This document shows positions 63,001 to 64,000 of a stretch of 64,000 nt of DNA, piece by piece; the stretch's first letter is position 1; each line of letters starts with the position of its first letter. This DNA is from Apricaphanius iberus. Taxonomy: Eukaryota > Chordata > Actinopteri > Cyprinodontiformes > Aphaniidae. A program made the translations under genes and the position numbers. The DNA lies in the NCBI GenBank assembly GCA_028564705.1, contig JAPXFQ010002103.1, positions 744,001-808,000 on the forward strand, read 5' to 3'. The notes beneath the pieces were generated by a model. It worked only from the letters and a program-made list of their open reading frames with translations. It was not told the origin of the DNA and searched no databases.

Positions 63001-64000
63001 ATAGACTGTATAAAACAATGGACTAACCTTCCGGTACATCCCCCATAGGTTTCTGAATAGCAAAAATGAGGCCAGTTGGGCGGTTCCCACCGCCACAGAA
63101 GCTAGTCAGGAGCTAACTGAAGCTAACGTAGGCTGCAGCTGGTTTCAGCCAGAAGACCGCGGTTGAGAGACGTTTACCCCGTTTTTCAACAACGATCCCT
63201 TTAGACGCAGAAACATCTCGAGTAGAGAAAACAGATCAATATAATAAGACCCAAATGGGTTGGATCAATACGGCCTGATATTGTGTTATTTCCATTACCA
63301 TCAGAGGAGGGTGAGGACATAGTCGGCTTATCTTAACAACACATCCAGCAAAAAGCAGTCACAAAGTCATAATGAAAACTCAGATCCTCTAAAAAAATAA
63401 AAGGCTTTTGAATCACCTCACATCTCAGACATCCATTAATTCATGCCTCCACCTGTGTTCCTCACACCAGTACTGATCTAACCAGCGATCATCCAGTCTG
63501 TCTAGAGTCCAACTCTGTAGCCTCAGGCCTGATGTAACCGTCTCCCGCTCTTGAGTCTCGAGGTGCTCTACCTGACCGGGTCTGCCGCGGCGTCCCGGTC
63601 CTGCCGACTTTGCTGCTCTGCTGCTACCCGACCGATCGCCTGCTCCAACTCGCCTGTAGAAAGAGATAAAAGCTCCGACCAGAACAGCATTCCTCTCGGC
63701 CACCTGACAGAGACCCCCCAAGCTCGTTAAGCTTTAGCCGGTATGAAGCCTCCCCCCAAAGCAGAGACTTCTTGGACTGTCTGTTACTGTAATGAAAACC
63801 ACAGCAAGCCATCTTTGCCCAATAATTGCAGATTAACATCCAAAACCGAATAAAAACTGCAGAGGCAACTGGTAGTGAAGTTCAGAAACACCAAATGACT
63901 GAAGTCTTTACGTTAGTCCCAGGCTGTGAAGAGCTCCGCAAGCAGACTACGGAGCAAGCTATTAGCTACCGTTAGCCCACATTAGCCACCAGCGTTAGCC
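63001..64000 (-). repeat. Unclassified fish repeat running off the right edge
   Basis: It begins ATAGACTGTATAAAACAATG on the + strand, a terminus I have seen on dispersed fish repeats. On the - strand it carries frames 63425-63721 (with a WTLDRLDDRWLDQYW stretch) and 63624-63839 that recur, from memory, as predicted proteins in many fish genomes. It ends in GTTAGCC-rich sequence. It is treated as a repeat, not a host gene. Confidence 0.4.

Noticed and set aside
63425..63839. Two - strand frames as possible ccdc3 upstream exons or a novel gene
   Set aside because: They do not resemble CCDC3, and similar frames recur as repeat-derived predictions in fish.

Overview
The window comes from a ray-finned (teleost-type) fish nuclear genome. 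The evidence is a vertebrate CaM-kinase gene with consensus GT-AG introns set in DNA dense with fish-type transposons: a Sleeping Beauty-like Tc1 element, a Rex3 (RTE) LINE with a GATG tail, a Penelope-like element, BEL/Pao and Ty3/Gypsy LTR elements, tRNA-headed SINEs, and many hAT and PIF/Harbinger MITEs. The species cannot be fixed from the sequence alone.

Two host genes are supported. The 3' half of a camk1d-type gene runs on the + strand in six coding exons between 4867 and 20789. These cover the kinase domain from the APE motif onward, the autoinhibitory and calmodulin-binding segment, and the C-terminal tail. Earlier exons lie left of the window. The last exon of ccdc3 lies on the - strand at 57755-58060, and its earlier exons lie right of the window. 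The two genes converge, as I recall for human CAMK1D and CCDC3 on chromosome 10, which supports both identities. The roughly 36 kb between their 3' ends holds no other gene I can support.

Layout. 1-1521: 5' end of a BEL/Pao element (- strand) with its LTR. 1522-4866: camk1d intron with a Harbinger MITE. 4867-20789: camk1d exons, with introns carrying hAT MITEs, LINE pieces, an LTR element and a broken Sleeping Beauty-like element. 20790-26836: camk1d 3' UTR, then repeat relics. 26837-33991: nearly complete Ty3/Gypsy element (- strand) with two LTRs. 33992-47100: AT-rich intergenic DNA with MITEs, including a hAT nested in a Harbinger element. 47140-48790: Penelope-like element with inverted flanks. 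49100-49800: LINE remnant. 50288-50663: 18-bp minisatellite. 52105-54165: Rex3. 57755-58060: ccdc3 last exon. 58302-62564: hAT MITE with a perfect palindrome, a long inverted repeat, a SINE and a full-length but dead Tc1 element. About 63001-64000: unclassified repeat running off the end.

I found no wholly new biological system. The strongest second looks are the polar expansion and possible alternative tail in camk1d, several insertions dated by exact target-site duplications, a Penelope insertion whose empty site survives in the partner arm, a 52-bp perfect palindrome, and a patch of clustered indels in one Gypsy LTR that may be an assembly fault.
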